Notes under the pieces: model-generated
Told to the model about the DNA's origin: nothing
Databases searched by the model: none
What the model saw: only the letters and a program-made list of their open reading frames with translations
NCBI GenBank assembly: GCA_016647705.1
Contig: CM028333.1
Location: forward strand, 5,983,616 to 6,047,615
Source of the DNA: Eucommia ulmoides
Taxonomy: Eukaryota > Streptophyta > Magnoliopsida > Garryales > Eucommiaceae
DNA: 64,000 nt
Direction of reading: 5' to 3'
In this document: one piece after another, positions 33,198 to 45,479 of the stretch
Numbering within the stretch: the first letter of the stretch is position 1
Layout: every line of letters starts with the position of its first letter
Position numbers and translations under genes: made by a program

Positions 33198-34023
33198 CGG
33201 CTGTTTAAAAAAATTAGCAAAATTCGAATTTTTCGTTGTGCTACATAATCTTTGAAAATTTCACGATTTTGAGTTTCAGATGAATTTATTTTGTTATCCC
33301 TTTAAATGATGATTAATCATGATAGTACCAAAATCGGGAGGTTTTGGGAGTGTTAACCTTTCAAAATTTCACGAGCACGACTATTTCAAAAAATTAGCGA
33401 AATTAGTATTTTTTGGTGCGCATAATAGTCTTTGAAAATTTCACAATTTTGAAATTCGGATAAATTTCTTTTGTTACCCCTTCAAATGATGATTGATCAT
33501 AATGGTAACTAAATCAAGTGGTTTTGTGGGTGTTATCCTTTCAAAATTTCAAGAGTTCTACTGCTTTGAAAAATTAGCGAAATTGTGACTTTTCGGTGTA
33601 TGCCTTTGAAAATTTTGAAATTTCAAGTTTCGGATGAATTTCTTTGGTTACCCCTTCAAATGATGATTTATCATAATGGTAAATAAATCGAGGAGTTTTG
33701 TGAGTGTTAGCATTTCAAAATTTCACGAGTTCGACTGTTTTGAAAAATTAGCAAAATCAGGATTTTTCGGTGTGCTAACCTTGAAAATGTCACGATTTTG
33801 AGTTTCAAATAGATTTCTACTGTTACCTCATATATCAAAATAACTAAATCAAGGAGTTTTGGGTGTACTAGCCTTTTAAAATTTCACGAGTTCGAATGTT
33901 TAAAAAAATTAGCGAAATTAAGATTTTTCAATGTGCTATATAGCTTATGAAAACTTTACGATCTTGAGTTTCATATGAATTTCTTCTGTTACCTTTCAAA
34001 TGATGATTTTTCATAATCTATCC
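33198..34023 (+). repeat. 180-bp satellite, block 2
   Basis: About 4.5 monomers run head to tail in the same orientation as block 1, continuing it across the LTR insertion. Monomers differ from each other at roughly a fifth of positions. Confidence 0.85.
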
Positions 34024-34028
34024 AAGGT

Positions 34029-36356
34029 TGGATGACGTGCCCCAATTTTTCGAAAGAAAAAGGGAGATGGGTTTTTGAAGTGCCGATTTTCTCAAAAAGT
34101 ACTTTAGCCATTTTAAAACAAGAAGTCACCACCTAACATTGGGTTTAAGTGCTGTTCTCGGTAATTTTAAAAAATAATTTAAAATGCCTAAGCAAAAATT
34201 GACTCCAAAAAACACGGTCAAATAAAAGATTCATTTAAGAGCTCGAGGGTTGGCTACGCTCGGGGAAGGTGTTAGGCACTCCAAGTCGCTCGTTCAAAAA
34301 CGGTACCTTATGTCTAATTAAGTCCAATTAATTTAGTCTGAATGTTTTATTTTATTTTGAAATCTTTTCATTCTTATGAAATATTTTTGCTATTTTAAAA
34401 AATAAGGCGAGACAATTTTTTGGTATTTTTGGTAATGTTCTTCCAGTATTATATCTTATCAAATATTAAGTATTCGACAAGGATGGTCTCCAGGGGTAGT
34501 TTTATATATGTTTTTTTTTTTTTAAGATGGGCAAATTAAAATATGTGAGAGTATGAAGGTATGTATGCAAGTGCAAACAATAATATTGAACTAAGTGATA
34601 TGAACCTTTATTTATGCAAAAGCAATACCCTAAAAATGACTTACATGAATTTTATGCAACATAGTCTTAATTTAAGCATGTCAATGTAAGTGACATGAAT
34701 GCGGGAATGAATTCGAGAATTAGATGGATTAACGTGATTATGCATGACAACGATTTAATTATTTAATATATATGAAAAAAGTGCAAGTATGTGTACGTGT
34801 CATAACTAAATGAGAAGAAGTGGCATGGATTTATGAATTCTAAAAGAACCTATATGTATGAAATATAAAAAGATGTGAGTGGTAAAAGTGTTCTAAACAT
34901 GCCATCTAAATGATACAAGGAATAAACATGGATTATGAAAAAAAGTTAAAGGAAGCTATATGTAATGGAATATATAAAAAAAGTGTAAGTGATGAAAGTA
35001 TCGTAAACATGTTGTCTAAGTAATACAAGAAATAAATATGCGAGATAGATGCACATGATGTCTATTTTAAGTTTGTCCAATTAATTAAAAAAAATGCCGA
35101 TTTAAAATTCTCTCAAATTCTATGGAGGTGAGAAGTGAGGGAAGATTACAGAAACAAATTTGTTGGAATTAATCTTTTCAAAACTTAAGCGAAATCCCAT
35201 TAAAAGGTTTACCGAGGAAAACTATTTTCTAAAGTCAATCCTTTTTAAATTCCACTCTAGTTGGGGAATTGAAACGAGATCACGAAAAACTCTCCGATGA
35301 TTTATCGAATCATCGAATTCATCTTAAGGTTCATAATGATTAATTCCCACAAACTAAGATTTTATTATTTTTTTGGATTTTTATATTTTTTTTTTAGTTT
35401 TTTAGTGTTTTTTTTTTTTTTTTGGATAACGAGGATAAAAATAAAATAAAAAAATACATAAAAATAAATAATGAAGAAAACATCATTTACCAAACGCTGA
35501 AGGATTAAGTTTAAGTACGAGAAACCCATCCTGACGTTTTCATCGAATTGTCGGACGACTTACTTTTTATTTTTTTTTATGAATTGTGAAAAATAAAAAG
35601 AATATAAAAATAAATAAATAAATAAAAAACAAAGAGATATGAGTATCCTCGTCTAAACACTCAAAGGTTTAGACGAGGAACCTTATCCCGGCGTTCTTAT
35701 CGAGTCATCGGATAATTAAAAGAAATAAACTTTCAGGAATTTAAATTACGAGAAAACGAAATAAGCTAAAAAAGAGAATTAAAGATAAAAAAAATACCTA
35801 TTTTAGGCCAAGAATATCGCAGCCAGCTTCCTAAAAGGGCTTTAAATGATAATAACTCTTTTAGGGATTGTTCCTCTCAATTTTTTGAATGCTTAAACTA
35901 TGAGGGGAAGGGTGTTATTTATAGGAAAAAATGTGAAATGAAAAAAATATTGAAAAACTAGCCTTGACTGCCAAATTCTAACCCTAATTTGATTACGAAG
36001 AAGAAAAATTGTTAAGAAGATATTTTTGTACTAATGCGGACGCGTGGCAGCCTAAGAAGCTACCACGTGTCCGCTGCCTTTTTTTTTTTTTTTTTTTTAC
36101 TATTTGACCATTAGTTGGAGCCGCTCTCCTTTACTTCTCTCTCTCCTCTAACCACGGGCCCTACTCCATTTATTCTCTCTCTCTCTCTCTCTCGATTCTC
36201 TTTCTCTCTCTCTTTATTTCCATTTACTCCCCCCTTTTCCTTTGTTCTACTTTTAACCCATTTTCTTTATTTTGATTTTTTTTTTTTTTAATTTTTTAAA
36301 AATAAAAAATAAAGAATAAAATATTTTTACGGGACGGTCAAAATGCCGTGTCTACA
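34029..36356 (-). mobile_element. LTR of a Ty3 Ogre/Tat-like element
   Basis: On the minus strand it begins TGTAGACACGGCATTTTGAC, a start typical of these LTRs, and ends GGGGCACGTCATCCA. The interior has the characteristic GTCACCACC...GGGTTTAAG and GGGGAAGGTGTTAGGCACTC segments (about 34125 and 34263). A purine-rich stretch, GATAAAAAGAAGCAGC, lies just outside its minus-strand start, as a polypurine tract next to a 3' LTR would. The left edge adjoins satellite DNA. Only one LTR is present, so the boundary at 34029 is approximate. Confidence 0.65.
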
Positions 36357-38510
36357 GCTGCTTCTTTTTATCACACAAGTTTCACTTACATGACAAATAT
36401 AGAAGACCACGTCATTTTGATCATCCTATTTTTTAGATTTTCAAAGCATTTGTTTTGACAAACAGAGAAAATAAAATATGAAAAATGACTCATGACGATA
36501 CTCATGATGAACAAGTGTCTGTTTAAAGGATCGTTTAGAGTAATGAAAAAATGATTCATGACGATATTCAAACGAACAAGTGTCTATGTAGAGAATCTTT
36601 TGGATTAATGAAAAAAAATGACTCATGACGATACTCATGATGAGCACATGTTCATTTAGAGGATCATTTAGATTAATGAAAAATTGACTCATGGTGATAC
36701 TCATGATGAGCAAGTGTCCGTTTAGAGTAATTAAAAAACGATTCATGATGAATACATGTTCGTTTAGAAGATCGTTTAGAGTAATGACAAAATGACTCAT
36801 GATGAACAAGTATCCATTTAGAAGATCGTTTAGAGTAATGACAAAATAACTCATGACGATACTTATAACGAACAAGTGTTTATTTAGAAAATCGTTTAGA
36901 GTAATGAAAATGGAACCCATGCCCCAATCCTCTTGACTGGGGGGACAAAAGAAATTCTAAAGGAATAAAATAAGCCCCAGCCTATGGCTGGGAAAAAAAA
37001 TGAGAGATCAAAGATATAAAATGTGCCTCAACCTATAGCTGGGTCTGATTCTCAGATGACCGAACTTTTACAGGTTGTCTATGTAGCTTAGCATTACATC
37101 AAGGATCAGGTTTAGTGTAGTTCATTGAATGCCCCTTTCAAGGAAAAACACATACCTGGATGATCATTTTGAGTTTTTGAATTTTTAGCAGAAAGAGTTT
37201 TTGATTCGAGTCAGCGGGAAGGTGAGAAGACCTAGTGATAAGGAAATTCATGCTCCCGGCCTTTGTGAGGTCCTTGTAAGTGGACAAGATAACACTTCCA
37301 AAATGAAATCTTAGTCAGAAATTATTAGTCACCTTCGATGACTAGCAATTCCGTTCTCTCTTTTTCTGTCATAATCACTCGGCTGACGGCGCTTGACTTT
37401 CTTGGGATGATTCGATGAATTCCTTTATTTGATTTTAGAAACTCTACTTTCTAACTCAGGGGAAGGGTCCGACATGCCTCGAGGTAATTCAATGAGACTT
37501 TTTTTTTTGAATTAAGATACTTTGCTTTCTAACTCAGGGGAAAGGCCCGATGTGCCTTGGAGTGATTCAATGAGACTCCTTAGCTCACCCAACTGGATTC
37601 TTGTATTTTTTAATTTCTAAGTGTTTCAATACTTGGGGTTTTAATACTCCTGAAAGCTCTTTGTTTTCCCAAGTCCAACAAAATTGATTTAGTCCAAAAA
37701 ATGGGCAAAATGTCAAAAATTATTAAAATGTGTACCTTCAGTGCCTGATATGATTTTTTGTGAGATTTTGAGTGGGATGCAGAGAAATATGGTTCCAATA
37801 CACTTCCAGACCATGACTAGTGTTCCATTTTACAAATTCTGATTCCAATCAAATCCATCAAGTTTTGATTCGGAGAAACATTGTTTGCCCACCAAATTGA
37901 CCCGTAACGGAAACTTTGAGAGAACCAATTTATTATCTTTTTTTACTCTTCAAATCTCTTTCACATTTGCACCAGTGCTTTTTACTCGGTTACCCCTATT
38001 TTCATTTTTTTTTTTTAAAAATAGATGATCAAACTTACAATGGTTCGAGGGCAGCCAAGCTTGGAAATGAACTTGATATTCATTGCGAATTGAAGCCTTC
38101 TTGTAACATTTGAGAGCTTCTTTACTGGGATCAGTGACCTGGAATGATTGTGTTCCCTTTTCGCCATTGGGTCCGATACTAGATGAACCAGGATGTTTAC
38201 ACTCGGTTTTATCAAATCATTAAAGAACCACCAGAAATAGCATGATCAACTTGCAACAATATATCAAAGCATCGTTAGGGCAATGGATGCCAATCTTGAC
38301 TTTCGAATCCTCTGGTACTCTAAAATTGCTGTCATATTTGGTCAAAGGCATTTTGGATCTCACCATCATTTGGTAGAAGAGAATCTTCCTTTGTTTATAT
38401 TCCCATTGGACCGTGGTAGAGCTTGTATTGAAATCATATCTTCACATCCTCGCTTAGTCATATCACATACTATATATGTAGGCAATTTTGGCTACTTGAA
38501 AGAGTAAGGA
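36357..38510 (-). mobile_element. 3' internal region of the Ogre/Tat-like element
   Basis: This stretch follows the LTR on the minus-strand upstream side. Besides the minisatellite at 36474-36912 it contains two related segments (about 37382-37470 and 37495-37580, sharing CTAACTCAGGGGAA and ATTCAATGAGACT) and several words such as GGTTGAGGCAC (minus strand) that I associate with the untranslated 3' region of Tat/Ogre elements. No gag-pol domain is recognisable, so this is a remnant. The right limit is uncertain. Confidence 0.45.
36474..36912. repeat. Minisatellite of about 65 bp, seven copies
   Basis: Degenerate copies of a unit containing ATGACTCATGACGATACTCA, GATGAACAAGTGTC and TTTAGA.GATCGTTTAGAGTA are in tandem. 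Some copies are shortened. The open frame of 159 residues on the minus strand simply translates the repeat. Confidence 0.85.
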
Positions 38511-38724
38511 CATGTTTGATATAAAAATAAGCACTTAAAAATGAACTAAATCAACCACCCGATTATTTTAGATCAAACAACCCAAATATTTTATATCAAC
38601 CCGTCCAAGTAATTTAGACCCACTAGTCCCACATCTCAACACATGATAAAATATCACACTAGTCAACCAAAATAATATATATTTATACGCCAATCATTTT
38701 AAAGTAATACGTATCCGAACTAAA
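38511..38724. other. Unclassified AT-rich segment
   Basis: It starts like a small DNA element (ACATGTTTGATATAAAAATA, about 38511) and ends where LTR homology begins. It replaces the first 27 bp of the adjoining LTR. GAACTAAATCAA occurs near both ends (38542 and 38717). Confidence 0.35.
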
Positions 38725-38995
38725 TCAATCTAAGTTGTATTGTAGCACATTTGAAAATAACGAGGTGGACGACGCTACTAATGGTGAGATTTAAAATTTT
38801 AGGGGTTAATTTGTAAATATTAAAACCTTAAAATAAGAATTTGGTCTAAATTTTATCTTAACAAAATAAAAGGGGAGATTTATGTAATTACAACTAAATA
38901 TATATATATATATATATATATATCTACCTAAAGTGATAAAGATCAAAGGAGAGAGAGTGAGGTAAGGATGGCATGGGGGGGAGCTTGGCCTCTTT

Positions 38996-39030
<35 letters not shown>

Positions 39031-41265
39031 GACTCATACACACAAGACAGAGGGAAGGGGAAAGATCCAGAAGCGGTCAGAGAAATCAGGAAAGAGAGAG
39101 GAAGATGATTGGTGCTGGTCTGGTTCGTCAGTAGTGCGGCTATGTATGTGTGCATGATGTTCCATTTTCCGACCGTGTGTGGTGTGTATGTGTTCTATTT
39201 CCATCCATCGTCAAGTGTGGCGTGTGTGTATTGTTGTGTATGTTTGTGTGTGAGTAGTATGTGTATATGTTGGTATGCTATGTGTGTGTGTGTTGTCAAA
39301 AAACAGAGAAGAGAGAGAATTGAAAGTGGGTTCGTTGGTGAGTGTCCGGTGGTCGGAGATTGTGTGGGTTTGTGTGTGTTGTTTAGGTCGGAGGTAAGCC
39401 GTCGGAGTAAAGAAAGAGAGAGTGTCATCGGCGCTGTTGTTCGTCCTACGGTGCATTGGGGTATTTGTGAGGTCTTTGTGTGTGTTGTGTGTGCTGTGAC
39501 GTTAAGGTTTGTGTGTGTTGTGGGTGTGTATGGGCCGTTGGTGGTCTGGTTGCCGGAGTTGAGTTGGTAAGGTGAGAGAGAGAGAGAGAGAGTGGCGGCT
39601 GAAAAACCCAAACAGAGCAAAGAGGAAGACGATCGTCCGCCTAGGTGGTGGAACATCAGGAACTAAAATTGCGCGAGTTTACCTAGGCAGTGGCTGTTTC
39701 GCTTAGGCGGTGGGCAGCAGTAAACGAAAAATAAGGAATTTGTAAGGAGATCGACAACCGATTCGGAGCGGGTAACGTTTCTCATTAAAATTTCATGATT
39801 TGTTAATTTAAATTACTAACGTCGAAAATGTCAAAATAATGAAAAACAAATATTGAGACCGTTTATATGAACAAAGTTTATATAGTAAATCGTAACAGAG
39901 CGATGTTAATTAAATAAAAATATTCCAAAAGAAAACGCGGGGAATAGGAAATTACGGAAATGAGGATTTCATAGCATGGTTAGGTTGTTTCTACATAAAA
40001 TATTAATTTAGGTTCTGTCACAAATATGTTCACAATTATTGGAAGTTTAGTAGCGGATAGTCGGTAGAGCTTTTGAGAGCCGAATATAAGGTGAGTGTAC
40101 TGTCTTCTTGCCAAACTATTTTTCTATGGATATATATATATGATGAAATATATGTTTATTGAAATTGTATGATTTTATAAATGATATGGATCAAGCAGGT
40201 TTTGGGTGAGTTGGGAAAAATTGATTTTTCGTGAAATTATGGTGGTTTAAAAGAAAGTTGAAAAATGAGTTTTTTGTTGGATTTGTGGTTCTAAAAGAGA
40301 GTGGGAAATATTTGGTTTTCTAAAAATAAAGATGGAAAAATGGTTTTGTTGAAATTAGACGGTTTTCAAACGGAAGTGAAAATATGATTTTCGGATTAAA
40401 AAGTCAGTTTGGAAAAAAAGGTGTATGTTGGTGATTTGACGATATTGATGATATGATGTTATTGATTTGTGATTTGATGATGATGTTATTGATTTGACGA
40501 TGCCATAGTATTTATTCGCTTCGGCGGAGTGAGATATATTCGTTTCGGCAGAGTGAGATTTATCTGCTTCGGCAGAGTGAGATTATACTGCGCAGTGATT
40601 ATCCGCTTCGGCGGAGTGATGGGTGTTCATAGTGAAGGCATATCCTACGGATGGTACGGTACCGTTGTAACTCCCGATCGTGAGGTTAAAAGGATCACTA
40701 TGACTAGCCAGTGTGTGTTGTTTGAGATGTGGTGCTTTACTTATATTGGGTGATTTATTATTTATTATGGTGATTGGTATAATTTTATATTAGATGAATT
40801 TGAATGGAACTTATTTATATCGCTTTATTTTCACTGCTTATATATACTGAAGATTTTATAAGCTATGTGGTGTTTATATACTTACGCTTGATCCATTTAG
40901 ATATTGTAAAATGATTTATTATTATAAAATATTTTACTAAGAAGGCAGTACACTCGCAGGTGAAATAGTTAGGAGTCGGTCGGTCCCCTACTGGTGCTAG
41001 ATAGAGTTATGCGGGTCATGCAATGGAGTCATTTGAGAGGAATTTTGAGGCAAGGTGTTAGAGATAAATCTAAGTGAGATTAATGGGTTTCGTTCGGCTG
41101 TTCTTATATTTGGGATGGTGTGTCCCTATCAGATGGAATTACGTATAGGTTGTATATATTTAAAGTTTGTATACCGTTGTATTGTGGTTGTCTAGTCAGT
41201 TAGGTAATGTCATGTCGACGTCACGCTGGCCCCATGGTAGCGGGTGTCCGGGGTGGGGTGTGACA
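38725..41265 (+). mobile_element. 5' LTR of a Tekay-like Ty3 element, 5' end missing
   Basis: From TCAATCTAAG onward the sequence matches the start of the 3' LTR at 45095, so the first 27 bp are gone. It ends GGGGTGTGACA, directly before the primer-binding site. It contains (TA)n tracts (38905-38925 and 38997-39027), GT-rich sequence and CCTAGGNGGTGG words at 39638-39715. It is of the same family as the solo LTR at 13181-15791. No target duplication can be read because the left end is lost. Confidence 0.8.
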
Positions 41266-41269
41266 ATTT

Positions 41270-41282
41270 TGGTATCAGAGCC
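41270..41282 (+). other. Primer-binding site (initiator tRNA-Met type)
   Basis: TGGTATCAGAGCC lies four bases after the LTR end and is complementary to the 3' end of initiator tRNA-Met, as in most plant Ty3 elements. Confidence 0.9.
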
Positions 41283-44200
41283 TAGGTTATAGGTTCTATA
41301 AACTTGTCAGTGGTTTTGTCAGTAGAAGACCCTAAGATAGGAGGACGTGCTAGTCGTCTAGTCAGTAGGGGACATGAGATAGGGTGTCAATAAGTTAGTT
41401 CGATACGTGAGTGTTAATTCTTACATTACGTTAGTTGGTGGATTGGCATGGTGTATGGAGGGTTGTCTTGTTGGAAAATAGCGATACGACCACGTGGTGA
41501 TATTTCCAGTTGGCGGATTTGAGTGGTGTTGTGTTGTTGGTGGTGAAAATGAGTGGATCGCGATTGTGGGAGTGATAATAGTTGGAAATGTGAGAAAATT
41601 GTGACGAGAAGGTAGTATATTCTAGATTGACGGGAGGGTAGAGCAGAAGTTTCTGGAACTTATAGATATAGAAAACGTATTAGAAAATGATTTGTAGGAA
41701 GTAGCTGAGAATTGTGAGGCTAGGATGAAAATAAGTACGCATATAAATAGAGTCCGTTTCTAGGAGGTAGAGTTAAATCTTAAAAGAATCAAAGGGTGTA
41801 TTGTCGGGAAGGTGTAATTAGTACCCCAATTAGTTTGACAGTAGGTCTGGAAGGTCAGAAAAGTGTTAAAAAAAGAATATCAGAAAAAAAAAAGAAGAAA
41901 TTCAGTACGTGGGTGCTGGGTACCAGACACAACAAGTTCAGGCGGTGGCTAATGTAGTAGCTAGGGATTTTCCCTAAGTAGTTCCGAGAGCTGTCGAGGT
42001 GCTGGGTAAGTGTGATTAATAATTGTGATTGTTGTAAAATAAATTCCATAATATTAAGAGGTGAACGTTCGGCTCCTTAAGTTGGCTAAATATAATTGTG
42101 GTGATAAAATACGGGAAATTGGGATTTGGAATTATAACTTTGGGGACATTAAAGGTGGTCGCCGTGGTGTTAGTAATTAAAAATTTGCCGAATAGTGGAA
42201 ATGTGAGTAAATTAGTTTTTGGTTTAGGAAGTCTCTATAGGAGAAGCCTTGTGACGACCCTGGGAAACCGGGTCGTTACAATAAATTGGATCATTAACTT
42301 ATGATTTACGTGGACCTGGTGTTTTATCCAGGAAGATCCAATGTTGGTACTCATTGGTTAGAATGGTTGGTTTGTTAAATCGACTTGCAAAAGACCAGGA
42401 TGTTAGATTGAGGGTATTATCAGTTGAAGGTTGGAGACTATGACGTGGTGAAAATAGTAACTTGGTCGAGAGTAGAAAAGAGCCTGTAGAACATTTCTAG
42501 AGTATGTTGCTAATGCTGAGAGAAAAGAAATTGTGTGCTAAATGCAATAAATATGAGTATTGGTTGAATCGAGTGGTAATTTCGGAACTAGTGCTCTGGA
42601 GGCATGGTATTCAAGAGAATCCAAAAGGAGTCAAAGTGGTGGATTGACGGAATATGGAAAAGGCTGAGAACCGGTGACTGGAACTTGAAATCTTTTGGAG
42701 CTAGTAGTAATTGTATTTGTTTTGACATTTAGTGACATTTCTTGTATGTGGGAATTTGTGTTTTAAGTTGAACGTATTGGGTTACTCATACTAATGTATG
42801 TGTCAAGTTGGGATCTTAGTGAGTTTATTGGGCAGTTGGTCAGATGACCACTCTAACTAAGTTTTTAAATGTGAAAGTGATATGTATCAATGGTAGGGTA
42901 GAAACACAGAAGTAAGATGTCCAGTTGGGAAAGATTAGAGAGGAATAGAATGAAAAATGGACACATGGCTGACTATAGCAAATATTTCTGACCGAAAATT
43001 GGTGAGTTGGTTGTTCATATTAACTTATTAGTTGAGTTGAGACCCTTGTAGGTTTAGTGGGCGGTTGGTCAGATGGTAGCATTTTTTGATACGGCATTGA
43101 TTGACCGTATTGTAGAAATGTAAAAGTCGGATGTCCAGCTAAGAAGATTTAGCGATGCAGTGGGAATTGACTGTAGAGCTGATTAGCGTGTCCAAAAGAA
43201 TGGTGAAATTTTGAGGATTTGAAATAAAGTGCGTAGGTTCAATAATGCCAATTGACGGAAGAGACCTTAAAAGAGGTGCCTAGAATAAGGTATGCGATAC
43301 CCCAGTAATATTAACTATATGGTGATTTCGTGAGTATGATTAGTAGTTTGGAAAGCAATGGAAAATCACAACATTTGTTGTTCGGTGATTTGTTAGTAAA
43401 GTTAAGATTGAGAAGTAACGAAACCTTTAGGTGGGTTATTGTAGCCTTGACCTATGCCAGAAGGGAAAAGGGAAAGTAGTTCGAAAAATATTTTTCTGAT
43501 GTGTATGCCCAGTATATATATATATATATTAATGAGATTGTTCGATTGCATGATGCACCCATTTTAATGCAAATGTTAAATTATGTTGGGATAAGATATT
43601 ATTTTAAATTAAAAGTTATAAAGGTTAGTAAATCTGGAAATTTTATTGATCGGTTATTCGAAATTTTGGAATTGGAATTCTGAAATCATAAATGTTATCG
43701 TAGTGTTGTAATGTGGATGATAATTGTCATCAAAGTAAAATAAGTCATCCGTGTAAGATCAGTCCGTGGAAGAAACTTATGCAGTAGTGAAGAGCGATAA
43801 CTTAAATTGGCGTGAGTTTTAACCATAAAAAGTTGGGTAGTTAATCCCAAGTAATAATTCCTTATTGGAAAAGCTGTTTTGGGGAAACTATAGTAGCAGA
43901 AGCCGATGGTTATTTTAAACGTTTGGGTTGAATTTTCTATACTCCTTTAAGTGCCCAAGTGGAAGTTGATATAGTGTTCCATTTATGGATTAACGGTTTA
44001 TTAGGAATATGACTCAAGTGTTGGAGGATATATTGAGGAGTTGCATTTGGGAATTTCTGGTAGCGAGAAGGATTACGTGGCGCTAATCGAAATTTGTTTA
44101 AACTAATAGATACATTTTCGGTGACTAAGGTGGTACCGTATAAAGCATTGTATGAGAATGATATATGACTTCAGTCGAATAGACTGAACTGAGATAGGAG

Positions 44201-45051
44201 AGAGAAAAATTATCAAAAAAAATTGGAGATAGCCGGTGTGGTTATTTTTTTGAAAACGAAGTAGATAAAAGGAACTCAATCAAATGTATTGATTTACTAA
44301 TTATTAGGCGAAATCGACATGTGGGGTCATTAAGATCTCCTGAGGAATAAATAATTTGAATTATTCTGAATGACTTTTGTAATGTATTTAAATTTTGTAG
44401 TTGGAACATAGTTAGGTACTTCAATCTATATTTTTATGTGTTTGAAACATGAGAAGGTAGAGTGAAACGTAATTGAAGCGTGTGACCTTGTCAGGGACTT
44501 GATTTAATGTGGAAACATGAAGTGAATTTTGACAAACGACCCATTGGATGTATTTTGATACATATCTACGTGGTTTGAGTGGTGATAATAGTTCTAGAAT
44601 ATTCATAAGAGTATTGAAGATCTGACGTAGATATTGAGGTTAATGACTTTTTGGGGCTATCTGAGCTTATAAGATTGGTGGCGAGTTTTGTTGATTTAAA
44701 TGTTGGTTATGAAAAAGATTTCTAGGAGCATAGACTTGTTGGGAATAAGATAGACCCAATTCATTGAGACTACCGTGATAATTTAAGAATATATGGTATT
44801 ATATTGTATTAATTGTAGTTTTATCATAGTAGCGCAATGGAAACGTTAGAGATATGAAATAGTTGTTGTCTGTGATAGGTGTTATCAATCAAAGTGCAGC
44901 CTGTTTGTTGGTTGTTGGGTATAATGTTAACCACTGCGAATGGACTTGTAGCGATGTTGGAACGGATATTGATGATTACAAATTAAGGGGTGATGAAAAC
45001 TTTTAATTCCATTTGTTCAGCTAGGTACAAAAATTACGGGACGAAATTTCT
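41283..45051 (+). pseudogene. Decayed gag-pol of the Tekay-like element
   Basis: About 3.8 kb without a long frame. Integrase remains are readable between 43430 and 44170 with frame breaks: RWVIVALTYARREKGK, INEIVRLHDAPI, then TQVLEDILRSC, WEFLVAREDYVALIEI and VPYKALYEND. These correspond in order to the WVIVDRLTK, DEIVRLHGVP, QTLEDMLRAC and FEALYG blocks of Ty3 integrases. Protease, reverse transcriptase and gag cannot be recognised, and the region is shorter than in intact elements, so large deletions have occurred. Confidence 0.65.
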
Positions 45052-45067
45052 TTTAGGAGGGAAGAGT
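45052..45067 (+). other. Polypurine tract
   Basis: The sequence TTTTAGGAGGGAAGAGT immediately precedes the TGTAAGACCC start of the 3' LTR and would prime plus-strand synthesis. It is typical for Tekay/Del elements. Confidence 0.8.
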
Positions 45068-45284
45068 TGTAAGACCCTGATTTTTGGTGTATGCTCAATC
45101 TAAGTTGTATTGTAGCACATTTGAAAATAATGAGGTGGACGGCGCCACTAATGGTGAGATTTAAAATTTTAGGGGTTAATTTGTAAATATTAAAACCTTA
45201 AAATCAGAATTTGGTCTAAATTTTATCTTAATAAAATAAAAGAGGAGATTTATGTAATTACAACTAAATATATATATATATATA
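45068..45284 (+). mobile_element. 3' LTR fragment of the Tekay-like element
   Basis: The first 217 bp of the LTR are present (TGTAAGACCCTGATTTTTGG onward), about 95% identical to 38725-38910, and are then cut within a (TA)n tract by the Helitron-like end at 45285. Confidence 0.85.
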
Positions 45285-45479
45285 CTAGTGTATAACCCCT
45301 GCCTGAAGGCACGGGTGTAAAACATATATCATCATTTGGGACAATTATATCAATTTGTTTTGCTATTTAACTTGATTCTATAGCTGCTTCCCTCCCTCGT
45401 CGCTAGCTTGTCTTTCTTCCCTCTAATTCTACAATAGAACAGAAAAAAAAGAAGAAGAACATTGAAATAATATGTTCTC

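Noticed and set aside
36441-36920. 159-residue repetitive frame
   Set aside because: It is produced by the 65-bp minisatellite.
39109-39656. Two overlapping 153-residue frames on opposite strands
   Set aside because: They run over GT-rich sequence inside the Tekay-like LTR; no splice or domain evidence.
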